Source: Micrasema longulum (lineage: Eukaryota > Arthropoda > Insecta > Trichoptera > Brachycentridae). Taken from it: a stretch of DNA of 64,000 nucleotides. Position 1 is the first letter of the stretch, and each line of letters opens with the position of its first letter. Below the pieces are notes generated by a model that saw only the letters and a list, made by a program, of their open reading frames with translations, was not told where the DNA came from and did not search any database. The stretch lies in assembly GCA_022494885.1 (NCBI GenBank), contig JAGVSM010004270.1, forward strand, positions 1 to 64,000, written 5' to 3'. This document shows, piece after piece, positions 31,725-43,644 of this stretch. Both the position numbers and the translations under genes were made by a program.

Positions 31725-31890
31725 AACCGGGTTGTGGTCCCGTGGTCGTATCGTAGACTCACGAACTAAAGGTCCCAGGCTCAAATCCCAGTACACTACA
31801 ATTCGATTTCCACTTTTCCAGCACAAGTTATTTACGACTTTTAGAAAATGGTCTGAAAATTGTAATATTTGAGTAAATAATAAATAATAA
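31725..31890 (+). mobile_element. SINE-C copy
   Basis: The head is gaaccgggttgtggtcccgt, with ggtcccaggctcaaatccc as box-B-like segment. The body has ccagcacaagttatttacga and ends tgtaatatttgagtaaat. Confidence 0.7.
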
Positions 31891-32105
31891 GAATCTCAAC
31901 CACATGATAAAGGTTTCAGCTCTTTTACTTCATAAACGCCAACAGATGGAAGAGTTGAGAAAATGTGGATGTTCAAACATAGGCAGAATGGTGAATGTTA
32001 CACAGTGTGTAAAGTGGCCACTTAAACCAGCCAATGACAGGTCATAAGCCCTGTAAATGTCTAGATTCCCATATTCCTTTCTCAAAAATGTTTCCCTCTC
32101 TGTTG
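31891..32105 (-). mobile_element. MITE-A copy, partial
   Basis: It carries gaatctcaaccacatgataa, caacagatggaagagttgag, atgttcaaacataggcaga, gtgtaaagtggccactta and ccaatgacaggtcataag, the MITE-A order on the minus strand. Terminal repeats are lost. Confidence 0.6.
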
Positions 32106-32379
32106 CAACAAATTTAAATAATAAGGACTCTTGTATTTCTCTTTTTTTTATATAAGCAATGATAATGTTGCTAGAAAATTAAACAAAAATGTTATATATA
32201 CGAAACTCGGGAAAAAAATGAGATTATCAATGAGGAAAAAAACCGAGTCCCTAAATTCATTGTACAATGCGTTCGCATGTTTAATAACCCTATTTTGATG
32301 TGTTAGAGACATAACTTTTTTTAAATATAAATATTCTAGTGTGCTTACTAACTCTTCATATATATTGTATCCATGTATA

Positions 32380-32590
32380 GTGTAGGTTTTTGGTTTATAT
32401 TTGTTTTATTTTTTCCATAAAATTAAATGATAACCTATGTATAAATATTTCTAGAAAATATCCATACTTATTTTCACAAAACGAACGGTTTGGTAGATAG
32501 GAAGAAATGGCCTTAATGCAATATGCCCGCCCTTGTATGTATATAAAATGTGAAAGTAAAAAACAAATAATTAAATAAAATACTAACACA
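32380..32590 (+). mobile_element. L-beta LINE tail
   Basis: The block gaacggtttggtagatagga, gaaatggccttaatgcaata and tgcccgcccttgtatgtata is the 3' end seen at 44110-44236 and 46860-46980. Bases 32600-33230 are A+T-rich with nothing recognised. Confidence 0.55.
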
Positions 32591-34079
32591 AACCTACTAT
32601 TAACATAGGGTTATTTAACATTCGAACAATGAGTTACTCAAGGAAATATAAGAAAATGAAAGCCTTAGAAATATATATTTTTTTGCTTTTTATCATATAA
32701 TACAAATTATATTTCCAGCATTTACGATAATTTAATTAGGGACTAAAGTAGTGTTTTTTTTAAATAAAAATTACATATTTAAAACAACAAAATAACCAAG
32801 CAAGTTTAACATCTTTATAATTAAATGTATCTCAACAAAATTTCAAACAAAAAACTTGAAAAGTTTCAAAATATATAAATATTTAATTTCAATTTAAAAA
32901 GTTGTGTTCTTGATAAAAGTTGATATTAAATGTTATATTTATAAATAAATACAAGTGTATTCTTCATTCGCCTGGCCACATGAAAATTTGAAAACAAACG
33001 TACGTTTAATTTACGAAATTTCATTCGATATGTAACTAAAGTTTTTGAGATGTAAATAATTTTTTTTGTGGAAATTTGTCATTAGTTTTATTTTCTGTAT
33101 ATTTTGTTTAATATATTATTGATCTTTCTTACTGTTGATATCGCCAATATAAAAATATAAAAAAAATTAAAAAGCGGCATAAAATCGTTTTGGTTTGGTT
33201 ATAAGGACCCTTTCCCTTTGCATGATGTACGGCGGTGTTTTTCAACCTGTGGGGCGCGCCCCCCAGAGTGGTCGCAGACCCTTGCTCGGGAGTCACGGTC
33301 ACAAGCAGGGAAAAAGAAAAGAAAAAAAAGGTTTTTAAAGGTTAAAAAAACAATAAAAATATAATAAATTCTATGGTCCAATACTTTCGTGGTTCTATTT
33401 TCCAGTCACTAATAACTAAATTATTTTGTAATAGGATTCGTTTATTTCTCTTTTTACTTTTTATGACCACCATTGAAGATACATTTAGTTCAAAGAGGTG
33501 GAATGTGGCAAATAAATATAATTTCAAAGCTTTCCTTACCAGCTCTTGATATTCTGTCTGTACGTCCAGCAAACGTTAATCTTATGCAAATTAAATTTCA
33601 TTTTAAGCATGCCGTCCGAAAACTAATGTACATGTTCATTTCAGCGCCGAAAGTTGGCGTAATTATAGAAAAATAATGCAATACGTTCTATTTTCAAAAT
33701 AGTGAAAAGGGTACAATTAAGTCAAATTAGGTGTATCACAATTATGTAAAATTAAATGAAATAATAGTATAGACAAACATATTAGACATTCTCCATCGTC
33801 ACCTGTTCTGAGGTAGGCACCATTTAAAAAAATATTATACAGCATATTTAGTCTTAATAATGTCTAAAGATGATTTAAATATAGAAATCTTATTAAAAAT
33901 GAAGTAATATTTAAAAAAAAATTATCTTATAAAAATGATGGAACTTCAAAAAAACTAAATTGTCAAAGTATGTGAAAGTGAAAAAAATATATTAAAAAAA
34001 ACTCCAAGAAGGTATAAACTAACAAAAAAATAGTAGAATCTTTTTAAAAATTTGACATACTGAAAAAAAAAAAGTTGAA

Positions 34080-35260
34080 TCACACACAAACTCTTTATTG
34101 CTGCTCCAACTTTACTGGCTCCTTCCCATTTTAAAAAGCCACTCTCAAGCCAGCCTACATTTTTAATTTGTTTCCAGCTTAACTCAATATTTTTTGTGGG
34201 AGCAAATTGTATGAGGGCCTATGAAAATTGAATGCCTTTGGGTAAAATAAGTTTTCACCTGAAGAATGTTTATTTTGCCTTCAGTTTTAGATCTAGTGCT
34301 TTTAGTATGGATGGTGATATGTGATATTTTGTTTTTATGTATGTCTACCTAATGTACTTTTATGAGCGCTTGTATTACATTTAGTATTTTGTATTTATAT
34401 AATAAAGGCTCCTATTCACAACAAAATGACTTTTCAAATATAGCTCTAATGATTGCAAAAGCACCTTTATTAATGGGTCAAGTATGGTGATTGCAGCTCT
34501 GCCCCAGCCTACTATGCCAAATTAAACTCTGACACAGTGCAAAATAGACATTCCTCAAATGTTTGAAGCTTAGGATATTTCTTAGAGACTTATAGCAGTA
34601 GATACATTTTCTGAGTATGCTAGTAAGCTTTTTAGTCTTATTTATTTATTTTACAAATTTATTGTAAAAAAAATAGATACATACTTTAACAGGGAATCTA
34701 AATAAAACTAATTAATGTAAAATGAAAACAGAGTGTTCTCTGTTTATGATATTCTCCATCTAACATGGCTCAGCCTGTTCTAAGATGGAGATTTTTTATC
34801 TTTGGAGCATCAGTAGTTCTATAATAATAAAACAATAACATAAAAAAGAAAAACTAAAACTACCTTATTAAAAATGCCCAGCTAATCAAATGTAAGAAAT
34901 TAAAAATCGTTATTATACAAATATAAAGTATATATATGTGCCAAGAATACATGTTACTTAAATATGAGCCTCCCATCTATGATGATATCTAGGTACCGAA
35001 TCTTTTTGGCACGTCTAACAGATCTACATTTACAGCTACCATTGTTGCCTATAACCCACATACGTATGGGTATTAGGTATGTTAGGGTTAGTTAGCGGTT
35101 GGCCTGTTTTACTAATGCTAAAATTTAGATATTTTGTTTTGGATACATCCAAAGTGAGTAAATACAACACAAGACTTGCACAAAATGTAGGCTTGTCCGT
35201 ACCGAGGTTTTGTAACAAATATGGCTAAAGAACTCCAAATTATATTATTCTGAAATTTTT
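34080..35260 (-). mobile_element. Jockey-like LINE pol fragment inside the hAT element
   Basis: With shifts, the minus strand reads in order LTLDVSKTKYLNFSISKTGQ, SVRRAKKIRYLDIIIDGRLI, SLRNILSFKHLRNVYFALCQ, AWGRAAITILDPLIKV and NLLPQKILS. This is the palm-to-thumb and C-terminal order of Jockey-group reverse transcriptases. The piece between DGRLIFK and the thumb is displaced by about 285 bases (34660-34945). Confidence 0.6.
34660..34945 (-). mobile_element. Probable LINE tail inserted in the LINE
   Basis: The segment separates two parts of a pol frame that are normally contiguous. It starts with tcttatttatttattttac at its left edge, the pattern of minus-strand LINE tails here. It contains a short palindrome (ttctccatct and agatggaga). 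The class is uncertain. Confidence 0.4.
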
Positions 35261-35575
35261 CAATAAAATATCTAAACACATCTTAAAAGGAAGTATTGAC
35301 CCCACATCAAAGAAGAAAAAAAATCGAAATCAGATATAATGCATTGATAATAATTTCTTGTTCACATTTACTAGTTTATTTTTAATATTAATTTTCGAAC
35401 GGTTTCTTTTAACTTCAAAAATATGTTTTCTTATCTTTTAGTTTTTAATAATGTTTACATCGTTTTCTAAAGTAATACAGCTTATTTTTACGTTAAAGGA
35501 AAAATAACCTGCCGACAATCCGGTTTAGTGTTATTTTATTTATTCAATTTTATTAACATGTACCTATTTATTTAT

Positions 35576-35854
35576 TTAAATAAGTAGGCGAAGTGTTATC
35601 TGGTTCACAATAGGACGTTTGTCAATTTTGTAAATGTCACAGCGCAAATAGATAACAAGGAAATGGAGGAAATGAGTTGACCTTTTTTGTAATTTTTCTA
35701 ATTCCTCTAGATGACCTGCTAAAGCGGAAAAACTCCACTCTGTGATAGCTTTGTTTGTGTTTATTATAAATAGTATTTTTCGCGATGGTTTGTTTAAATT
35801 AATTGAAAAGGACAGGATTGAATTTGGCAAGAGAAAAGAAGACGGGTATATCAA
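35576..35854 (-). pseudogene. LINE RT-like fragment
   Basis: The minus-strand frame contains ITEWSFSALAGHLEELEKLQ and KRSTHF. It resembles the VWxPxLxxxIxxLExVQRRATK region of non-LTR reverse transcriptases. It is isolated and short. Confidence 0.4.
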
Positions 35855-36314
35855 TTAATTTACACCTTGGCACATTATCAAAAAATGGCATAGTCTTAAG
35901 TAAATAAAAAAAATTACAAAGAATATTAATTAGGTAGTATATCAAATCACTCACATAAAAGTGATAAGATAATATGGTTCGGGGGGTCGTCAGATTTTTT
36001 TACTCGTAAAGGGGTCGCGTATTCAAAAAGGTTGAAAAACACTGGCGTTTATTATGGCACCCCGATCATATTAATACATACGCATGTCTGTATAAGTATA
36101 TCCTACAAAGGTCACCGGACACTATGTGTTCAAGATACATATTAGTCTGTGTGCGTACAGAACTACCAGCAACATGTTTAGTATGACTAGTCTCCAAAAA
36201 TTAAGTTAAAGTCGTAAGGAAAACGAAAAGATGACTCAAATAAAAATATTAAGAAAACTTCCATTCAGGGTAATGGCATCACAAACCACTATTTAAATAT
36301 TTTTTTAATTTTTT

Positions 36315-36636
36315 TTTATTAAAATTTTATTGATAAACCCTTACGGGTTACATACATTTAACAAAATGTTTTCACTTTTAAAATTCACATTCTACTGTTA
36401 ATAATAATATTTTTAACATCTTTTGTAAAGGTTGTCTGAGTCTTTTGTTTAGTTTTGTCTGGTAGTTTATTGTATAATTTCAGTCCATGGTTTATAAGAC
36501 TCGATTGTCTTTTTCTCGTTTTAAAAGATTGTATATGATATTTCTCTGATATTCTCGTATTGTGTTCATGTTTACTACAATTTTTTTCAAGTTTTAATTC
36601 TTCGTCTACAATTATATCATAAACTTTTCTGCTCAC
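36315..36636 (-). mobile_element. L-gamma LINE 3' end, copy 2
   Basis: The minus strand encodes HEHNTRISEKYHIQSFKTRK, QSSLINHGLKLYNKLPDKTK and KDVKNIIINSRM then a stop. This is a Jockey-like C-terminus (NTR...GLKLYNxLP). The 3' part has gtaacccgtaagggtt and an A-rich end. Confidence 0.7.
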
Positions 36637-36715
36637 ACAAATTTAAAATACACATTTCATCATCATTTCACAACCGCAACTCAAAAAATCTTCATGTATC
36701 TGAATTTCTCATAAC

Positions 36716-36845
36716 ATAGTTTGGCAAAAAGTCTCTGGAAAATATTGGCCATTCCGAATCTAATAAACTGCCCTATGAACTAAAAAACGAAAAGTTGAAT
36801 AGCAAATTTAAAAGTATTGTAATTGAAAATATTATTTAAATCATT
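36716..36845 (+). pseudogene. LINE C-terminal fragment
   Basis: The plus strand reads KSLENIGHSESNKLPYELKN and SKFKSIVIENII then a stop. A related piece lies inverted at 47635-47720 (SLENIGRSQFNKLPDEL). It is a Jockey-group pol end without its 3' tail. Confidence 0.5.
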
Positions 36846-36863
36846 TGTATTAATATAATTTAT

Positions 36864-37335
36864 ACAGCGTGTTCATTAAACCCTGTCACATCCGAAACCA
36901 CGATGATCAGTATGAGACATATTGGCACATGTACAAAAAAACACACCAGTTTGACATAAACTGCTTGACTAAAATTGAGACCTTAAAAATTGTGCACAAA
37001 ATAACACTGGGAAACATACAAGACGACGACATAATATTAGCCGAAAATGCTGACATACACAAATATAACACCAGACAACAACAACACTATCATATTGAAA
37101 AAGCAAAGACAAACACAGGACAGTCAAAAATACTACATTATGGACTTAAACACCACAACGACTTACCTTACTACTTGAAAACTTTTACTGGAGACAAATT
37201 TAAAATCAATCAAAATAAAAAAATGAAAAAGCACATGATGACTGAACTAACTAGACTAGACGAGACATAAAATGACTAGACAATATAAAATTTCTAATGT
37301 AACCCTGACGGGTTTTTTAAAATTGTAAATAAATA
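36864..37335 (+). mobile_element. LINE 3' end with open C-terminal frame
   Basis: A frame of about 133 codons (36869-37270) reads LKIVHKITLGNIQDDDIILA, DIHKYNTRQQQHYHIEKAKT and KILHYGLKHHNDLPYYLKTF before its stop. The NTR and GLKxxNxLP motifs parallel L-gamma. The tail has gtaaccctgacgggtt and aaataaataaaaaa. The nominal ATG is internal to a truncated pol protein, so no host gene is inferred. Confidence 0.65.
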
Positions 37336-37339
37336 AAAA

Positions 37340-37425
37340 ATTAAAAAAAGGCAATATCCCCGCTCTTATATGTATATATATTGTATATGTATATAAAGTG
37401 TTAAATAAATAAATAAATAGATATG
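37340..37425 (+). mobile_element. L-beta LINE tail fragment
   Basis: The block ggcaatatccccgctctta, tgtatatatattgtatatg and aagtgttaaataaataaata matches the end of L-beta at 44160-44236. 37510-38010 has no recognised feature. Confidence 0.5.
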
Positions 37426-38010
37426 AGTTATCCACGATTTTATTGTAATTATTGTTTATATGAAATACCAGTGAACAGTCATAAATACGATTTAGTTGGG
37501 ACACTTACATATTTTTATATATTTTAAAGAATCGTCGATAGATAGAATCAAATTAACCGAACGGAGGCACCGTCATATCTTTACAAATACAATATGTATG
37601 TCATTTTGACATGTGTCCAGAAACGGGAAAGAGAAAAAATGACATTTAAGTTTGATTAGGGTACGAAATATATTTTTTATTTTGCTTCCGGTCTGTAAGT
37701 GCATATTTTCCATTTCCCAAAACAAACCCTTGTCTTTATGTACGGACTTGGGACGAAATAAGTTGTAGTTGAAGGATTTGGAAAACTTCGTGTTTTTTTT
37801 TCATTTTGTTTTAGAATTTACCCTTAAACCCTATGTCCCACCTCCCGGTTTATATTCATCAAGTTGGTGCATATTTAAATTGAAATTGTCATAGGAAATA
37901 AAGTGAAATGATAAACTTATTTTAAGGGTAAATCAAATAAACGATGACTGTCAAAAAGGAAGTTTTGAGAAACGTTTTAAGTTTTCAAACATCTCGGACA
38001 TTTATGTAAA

Positions 38011-38245
38011 CAACAATGTTTGATTATGTCCAAATGCTTGCAGACTGGCTGGATTTCCTCCCTAGGGAGTTGTTCATATTTAGATTTATTTCAACAGAGA
38101 GGGAAAAAGCTTTCGAGAAGGGAATATGGAAGTCTAGGCATTTACAGGGCTTATGACCTGTCATTGGCTGGTTTAAGTGGCCACTTTACACACTGTGTAA
38201 CATCCAGCCAGTCTGCAAGCATTTGGACATAATCAAACATTGTTG
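38011..38245. mobile_element. MITE-A short copy with perfect 44-bp terminal inverted repeats
   Basis: The left end 38011-38054 (caacaatgtttgattatgtc and on to gactggctggat) is the exact reverse complement of the right end 38202-38245. The interior holds the gacctgtcattggctgg and gtggccactttacacactg blocks. This is the cleanest definition of the MITE-A ends, in a subfamily with gattatgtccaaatgcttgc. Confidence 0.75.
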
Positions 38246-38937
38246 AATTACTACCTGGTAAAGAAGAAGTATAAAAATTGGAAAATTGTTTTCAGGCGTT
38301 GCCTAGTAGGTGATTTGGTTCAGCCGGATGAATCTCACCCACGTGATAAAGGTTTCAGCTCTTTACTTCACAAAAGTCAACAGATGGAAGAGTTGAGGAA
38401 ATGTGGATGTTCAAACATGGGCAGAATGGTGAATGTTACACAGTGTGTAAAGTGGCCACTTAACCAGCCAATGACAGGTCATAAGCCCTGTAAATGCCTA
38501 GACTTCCATATTCCCTTCTCGAAAACTTTTTCCCTCTCTGTTGAAATAAATCTAAATATGAACAACTCCCTAGGAAATCCAGCCAGTCTGCAAGCATTTG
38601 GACATAATCAAACATTGTTGAATTACTACCTGGTAAAGAAGAAGTATAAAAATTGGAAAATTGTTTCCAGGCGTTGCCTAGTAGGTGATTTGGTTCAGCC
38701 GGATGAATCTCACCCACGTGATAAAGGTTTCAGCTCTTTTACTTCACAAAGTCAACAGATGGAAGAGTTGAGGAAATGTGGATGTTCAAACATGGGCAGA
38801 ATGGTGAATGTTACACAGTGTGTAAAGTGGCCACTTAAACCAGCCAATGACAGGTCATAAGCCCTGTAAATGCCTAGACTTCCATATTCCCTTCTCGAAA
38901 GCTTTTTCCCTCTCTGTTGAAATAAATCTAAATATTT
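38246..38937 (-). repeat. MITE-A tandem duplication (375-bp unit)
   Basis: Bases 38246-38620 are repeated almost exactly from 38621, starting with aattactacctggtaaagaa. Each unit carries the MITE-A body on the minus strand and the first ends with the terminal repeat. The 206-codon frame at 38240-38860, the longest in the window, reads the same 125 residues twice and is a by-product of the duplication. Confidence 0.75.
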
Positions 38938-38954
38938 ATATAAACCTATAAATA

Positions 38955-39240
38955 TGAAAGAGCCATCATTATCATCCCATGTCCGCTTCCTGGTTGGAGC
39001 ATATGGTGTTCACAGAAAGCTTCCATGCACCTTTATCGGCTGCCAGTGCGTCCTCCCAAGTCTGGATCGCGTCCCGTAGTTCTAAATCAAACTGCCGACG
39101 AACAGTCATCAGCGGTCATCCAGGAGGTCGAGAACCTGATGCCTTGTAAAGTAGGCAAGCATGGTTGAGGCTTTTAGAAGGCATCCGCCGTATACAACCC
39201 AGTTAACCGCATTCTCATACGCTGCATTTTAACCGCTTGC
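38955..39240 (-). mobile_element. Retroposon 3' end, inverted
   Basis: The block atcatcccatgtccgcttcc, catatggtgttcacag, ccaggaggtcgagaacctg and cgtatacaacccagttaac is the reverse of sequence in 640-830 and 1095-1205. It suggests one retroposon family of about 300 bp at its 3' side. Confidence 0.5.
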
Positions 39241-39654
39241 AACACCGAGCGTAAGGCGTACACCGGAACTGCACGACACCGGCGAGATCGAGGTACGGCA
39301 GATTCTCCGTGTCCCTCGTTGATCACAGTTCGTTTGCGTTTAGCTCTTTCTAAGACTTTCAAATACCCCTTTTATATAAATTCATCTCACGGTTAATTCA
39401 TTCAGTGTTGTACTTAATTTAATGGCTTTTTGTATAATCTGGTGTTTATCTATTATCTATTAAAACTTTAAAACGATGTAAGTGAATCCTTTATTTAATT
39501 TTACACAACCTTACAAAAAAATTGCGGTTAGTCGAACCAACTATTTCATTCAAACAAAAGAGTTCACTACAATAGAATGACGTAGATGAGGAAGTTCTGG
39601 TTAAAAAAAAATAGCACACAATCAAACTAACTCATTTTTAAATTTATTTATGTG

Positions 39655-39900
39655 TCGTTTTATAATCGCTCCAAACATTTTTTTTATTACTACGCGCGTG
39701 ATGTCACTAATTATCTTCGGTGAATTGTCTTGATTGGTAGGTTGGCTTCCCGGAAACTGGAAATCTCCATCATTGGTTGATTTAAAAGAACTTGTGACAT
39801 CGGTAAAAGTAGTTCATTTTTACCCTTTTTTTTATTTTAGAGAAACTTCGTCGTACAATTATATGCCCTATGTGTTTAAAAAATAAAACATTTTTTACAT
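39655..39900 (-). repeat. Possible element C relative
   Basis: The layout acgcgcgtgatgtcact, gattggtaggttgg, catcattggttgattta and agaaacttcgtcgtac parallels 22720-22900. Sequence identity is low. 39240-39650 shows nothing recognised. Confidence 0.35.
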
Positions 39901-40105
39901 TAAATTTTTCGTAGCACTGAACTTCCTTATCATATTGAATTGTGTTTAAAGTAAATTTTTTATATATCCGAAAGGTGTTGGAAAATAAGAAGATGATAAT
40001 CTTTTTGCTGTTACCAAATAAAGCATTCTTCAATATTTTTTTTCCTAATTTCTTTTAATTTTAGGATTCTTTTAATATAGCCGATGGGAAAAATGCACTT
40101 TTGTT

Positions 40106-40890
40106 CTCTCCACTGCAATATATCGCACCTATAAGACGAAAACGACTCGGCTCAAAAATCAACTTTTTGGGAAATTGCAAAATAAGAATGTAAATTGTGA
40201 CACTTTCGTATTATTTTGTCGATTGTTTCGAATTTTTCGAAGTAAGCACCAAACTTTAAAAAATATATCAAAGGCATTTAGCTATGAATCTATGAAAAAA
40301 AATAATATTTTAAGTTTAAAAAATACATTTATTTAATGAGTCAGAGTAGATTGAAAAAACAAAAGCAAACCAAAGCACTTTGATAAATACTCGTAAGATG
40401 ACATAATTTTTATTAGGTCAAATCAGGTCACCAAACACATGTTTTTATTTATACACAAAATGATATGGACGTAAATAAGTCACTAAGTTGATTGAAAATT
40501 TAAATAATAAAATGACATAAACTTAAATAAGTCACTAAGATTATCGGTACATGGTCGTTTCAATATTAAATAAATAAAATAAAAATCCCATTTGTGTGGA
40601 ATAAAATCGACTCAACCAGTTTTCGGTCACTATATGTTTGTCTGCGTTGCGTCCTTCACACAGCAATGTAAACACAACACTAATAGCGTCGCTTCCGTAC
40701 TGACACGAAATCTAGTAGAGAGTAAAAAAGACACCGATGTAACGGTTTTGTCCTATTCCCACCAGAATGTTGCGTTTTTTTTAAATGCAATGATGGATAT
40801 GTTCATTGAAATCGTTTTATGATCTTAATTCATTTAAAGCTTTTTTTGAGTTAAGTCGTTTTCGTCTTAAGGGTGCGATATGTATGTTTT
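40106..40890. mobile_element. Putative TIR element
   Basis: The left segment atatatcgcacctataagac, gaaaacgact and the right segment aagtcgttttcgtcttaagg, gtgcgatatgta are inverted copies about 730 bases apart. The interior has no recognised transposase. The 76-codon frame at 40592-40822 shows no known domain. Ends and target duplication could not be fixed. Confidence 0.45.
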
Positions 40891-41179
40891 TTTTATGTAT
40901 ACCCATATGTTTTTTACAAGTATGTAAACAAGTCATGGTCAAAATAGCTTTGTCTTCAAAGATGTAAAAAATTATAATAATCTTCCTAATGAACATCAAA
41001 TAATATATCAATAAATAAATTTAAAGTTAATCTAAAGAATTTTTTAAAATTAGTACGAATGTTATATTGTTCTTTGTTTTTTTTTCATATATCCTATGTT
41101 TTAATTTTTCTTTTTCATGTACTCGTATTTAAAATTATATAAACTCACAAAATAAATAAACAACTAAAACAGTGTAAGT

Positions 41180-41719
41180 CACTCTCCAAGCACAAGAGTT
41201 ATTATCTTTATTTGGAGAGTTACAGTGATAACATTTACTAGATGTGGAAAAGTAGATATGTTTAGAATTTTACAAAAACATGTACTTTTTATAAAATTTA
41301 TGAATAAAAAAAAAATTAAAAAATGTTAAAAAAAATATATATATTTATCTTACTTTTCTTAAATCATTTTTATTTGTTACTATTTTGTAAAATACTTGTC
41401 TGACTTTATATTTATATATGTAAAATATGTAAAAGCCAACAAGGCGTTTAACTAAATTTTTAATTGAACTAGAAAAAAAAAGTTTTTTACAAAGGCCATA
41501 AAACGTTTTTTTCTGTTTAGACATCATATTCGCTAGTGGAAATTTAATAACATCCGGGACACGCGACACCATAATGTCTGCTGTCAATGGTGACCTGTTT
41601 GCTTTAAGGGTTGAGTTAGGGGCGGGTTACATCGTAACCTAATGATTGTTAACCCCACCTGTTAAAGCCTTCTATCCTCTATCCGTAACCACCGTGGATA
41701 AATATAGGTCGAAGTGCTC
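41180..41719. other. No feature recognised
   Basis: A local inverted pair (gtcactctccaa and ttggagagttac) at 41175-41235 is the only structure seen. Confidence 0.3.
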
Positions 41720-42180
41720 CAAACGATAGTTTCAATATGTCGAAATATTTGTAGACATATATTAGATCGAGGGGTTTATTAAATTTTAAATATATTTCAA
41801 CATCCAATTATTTTGAGAAGGGAATATGGAAGTCTAGGCGTTTACACGGCTTATGACCTGTCATTGGCTGGTTTAATAGAATCGGTTAAGCCGGATAAAT
41901 CTTACCCACATGATAAAGGTTCCATTTTTTTTACCTCACAAAAGTGAACATATGGAGTAAATGTGGATGTTTAAATATGGGCAGAATGGTGAATGTTAGA
42001 CAGTGCGTAAATTGACCGCTTATATCAGCCAGTGACAGGACTTGACTTAACTATTTTACTATATTCCTTCTCAAAAATGTTTTTCCTCTCTGTTGCAACA
42101 AATATGCATATATCTAAATAACTCCCCAGGGAGAAAATCCAGCCTGTCTACAAACATTTGGTCATACTCAAAACATTGTT
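41720..42180 (+). mobile_element. MITE-A copy, decayed
   Basis: It begins near tcaatatgtcgaaatatttg, holds ggaatatggaagtctaggcg and gacctgtcattggctgg, then inverted blocks, and ends in ggtcatactcaaaacattg at about 42178. The two halves are inverted relative to each other. Confidence 0.55.
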
Positions 42181-42194
42181 AATATTACAACATC

Positions 42195-42315
42195 ACTATA
42201 ATCCATTTTCGTACCCAGTGGTGCATAGAGCTTTAAATTCTTAATGCAGTTTGGTTCAATCATCTGTAACATAAAGCTAAGAGGATTAGTTTTACGCTTT
42301 AGGTGCTAGTCACAA
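42195..42315 (-). mobile_element. SINE-A 3' half
   Basis: The block cattttcgtacccagtggtg, catctgtaacataaagc and cgctttaggtgctagtc matches the SINE-A 3' half on the minus strand. The head is missing. Confidence 0.5.
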
Positions 42316-42365
42316 AACTCAATAGATAGAAGGGTCGAGGAACTGTGTATGTTCAAACATAGGCA

Positions 42366-43010
42366 GAGTGGTGGAGGCTTTTTGTACAAAATGTTAATTG
42401 TACATTGGCGGGCTAATTGCCAATTGGAAATTTCTTCCAACCTACCAATAAAATAAAAGGATTGTTTTTATAATTCAAGTTAAAACATATTCAATAGAAA
42501 TTAAAGAAAAAAAAAAGCTAAAGATGTATAAAAATATAAATAATTGTTTTTGTATAAAAATTATCTTAAATCAATACTATTACTCAATGGGAAAAAGGAA
42601 AAAAGAGGAAAGAGGAAAGGAGGAGAGATTAAGGAAGAGAAAGGAGGATAGATTAAGGAAGAGAAAGGAGATGTTTCTTCATACGTGATTAAAACAGAGG
42701 TACTCGTACTGTAGTAACATCTTTGACGGTGGATGGGAGATGATTCCACAGCGAGCCGCATGGACGTTATATGAGTTAGAGAAGAAAAAGGAATTGTGGA
42801 TAGGTATTAAGAGAATTAAAACGAAGAAGTAAACCATAAACCGATAAGTGTTGAAATTTTTCTCGGAGGTATATAGGTGCATTAGGACTATAAAGTAGTA
42901 TGTTAATGAATTAATGAAAAATTTGGAAAAAATGTGGATCGGTATTAAGAGAGTGCCTTGAGAATTAGAACGAAGAGGCAAACCATGAACTGATAAGCGT
43001 TGAAATTAAA
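42366..43010 (-). mobile_element. L-alpha LINE 3' end, copy 2, with internal duplication
   Basis: It shares attggcgggctaattgcc, aggagagattaaggaagag (duplicated locally) and ggtggatgggagatgattcc with 27714-28294. The coding end is broken by small deletions. A stretch from 42930 repeats 42795-42860 (ggtattaagagagtgcc). Confidence 0.6.
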
Positions 43011-43014
43011 ACCA

Positions 43015-43125
43015 TTTCAAAATAAAATTACACAGTGTGTAAAGTGGCATAAGCCCTGTAAATGCCTAGACCACATTTTCTTCTCAAAAATGTTTTCCCT
43101 CTCTGTTGTAACAAATTTATAAATA
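43015..43125 (-). mobile_element. MITE-A fragment
   Basis: ttacacagtgtgtaaagtgg followed by cataagccctgtaaatgcc and tttccctctctgttgtaac are MITE-A blocks with an internal deletion. 43130-43640 shows nothing recognised. Confidence 0.5.
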
Positions 43126-43644
43126 AAAACTTTTTTAATGCGTAAGTTTCCTTAGTAAGGAATTGAGGCCGATTTCAAATAGTCTCGCCTTAATCACAGT
43201 CACAACGAATTTGCAAGTTTATACGATGACTCCCTCGAATTGGGTAGTAAAGTTATAACTTTAATGTTTGCATCAGCAGCATCTTATTTATAAGGATAGT
43301 CAGTACTAATTTTACGACAGAATAAAATCCTGGCCAAGGAAATGTCTTTTTAACTGTCGATTCGATTCCGCGTTATTTTTATGAGATGTCGTTCTAGTGA
43401 ATTTATTTGACACTCACAAACTAACGAGAGCTCAACTATATCTAAAGTATTGAATCGCGGATGATGGCTTAACTGTGTGATAATTAACTAACGTAATTAA
43501 AAAAAGTTTGATACCATCGTAATATTAGATGAATATCAAGTCTCTCATAATAAAATTAAAAAATCTCCTATTCGTATTTCTTATTAGTAGACACATTTTA
43601 GACACATAATACTTATAGATAACACAGAATATTTGTATACGATA

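Larger units (their letters stand above)
33233..36044 (-). mobile_element. hAT-type transposon remnant (Charlie-like) with nested LINE
   Basis: The ends are CGGTGTTTTTCAACCTGTGG at the left and, inverted, CAGTGTTTTTCAACCTTTTT at the right, typical of hAT elements. Near the left end the minus strand (33342-33600) encodes EYQELVRKALKLYLFATFHL and ELNVSSMVVIKSKKRN, matching the C-terminal dimerisation region of Charlie-like transposases. No matching 8-bp duplication was found (atgtacgg against gcgtttat), so the two ends may have diverged or belong to different copies. Much of the interior is LINE sequence. Confidence 0.6.

Noticed and set aside
38240..38860. 206-codon open frame, the longest in the window
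   Set aside because: It reads the same about 125 residues twice because it spans a tandem duplication of MITE-A; other copies have stops and shifts in this frame.
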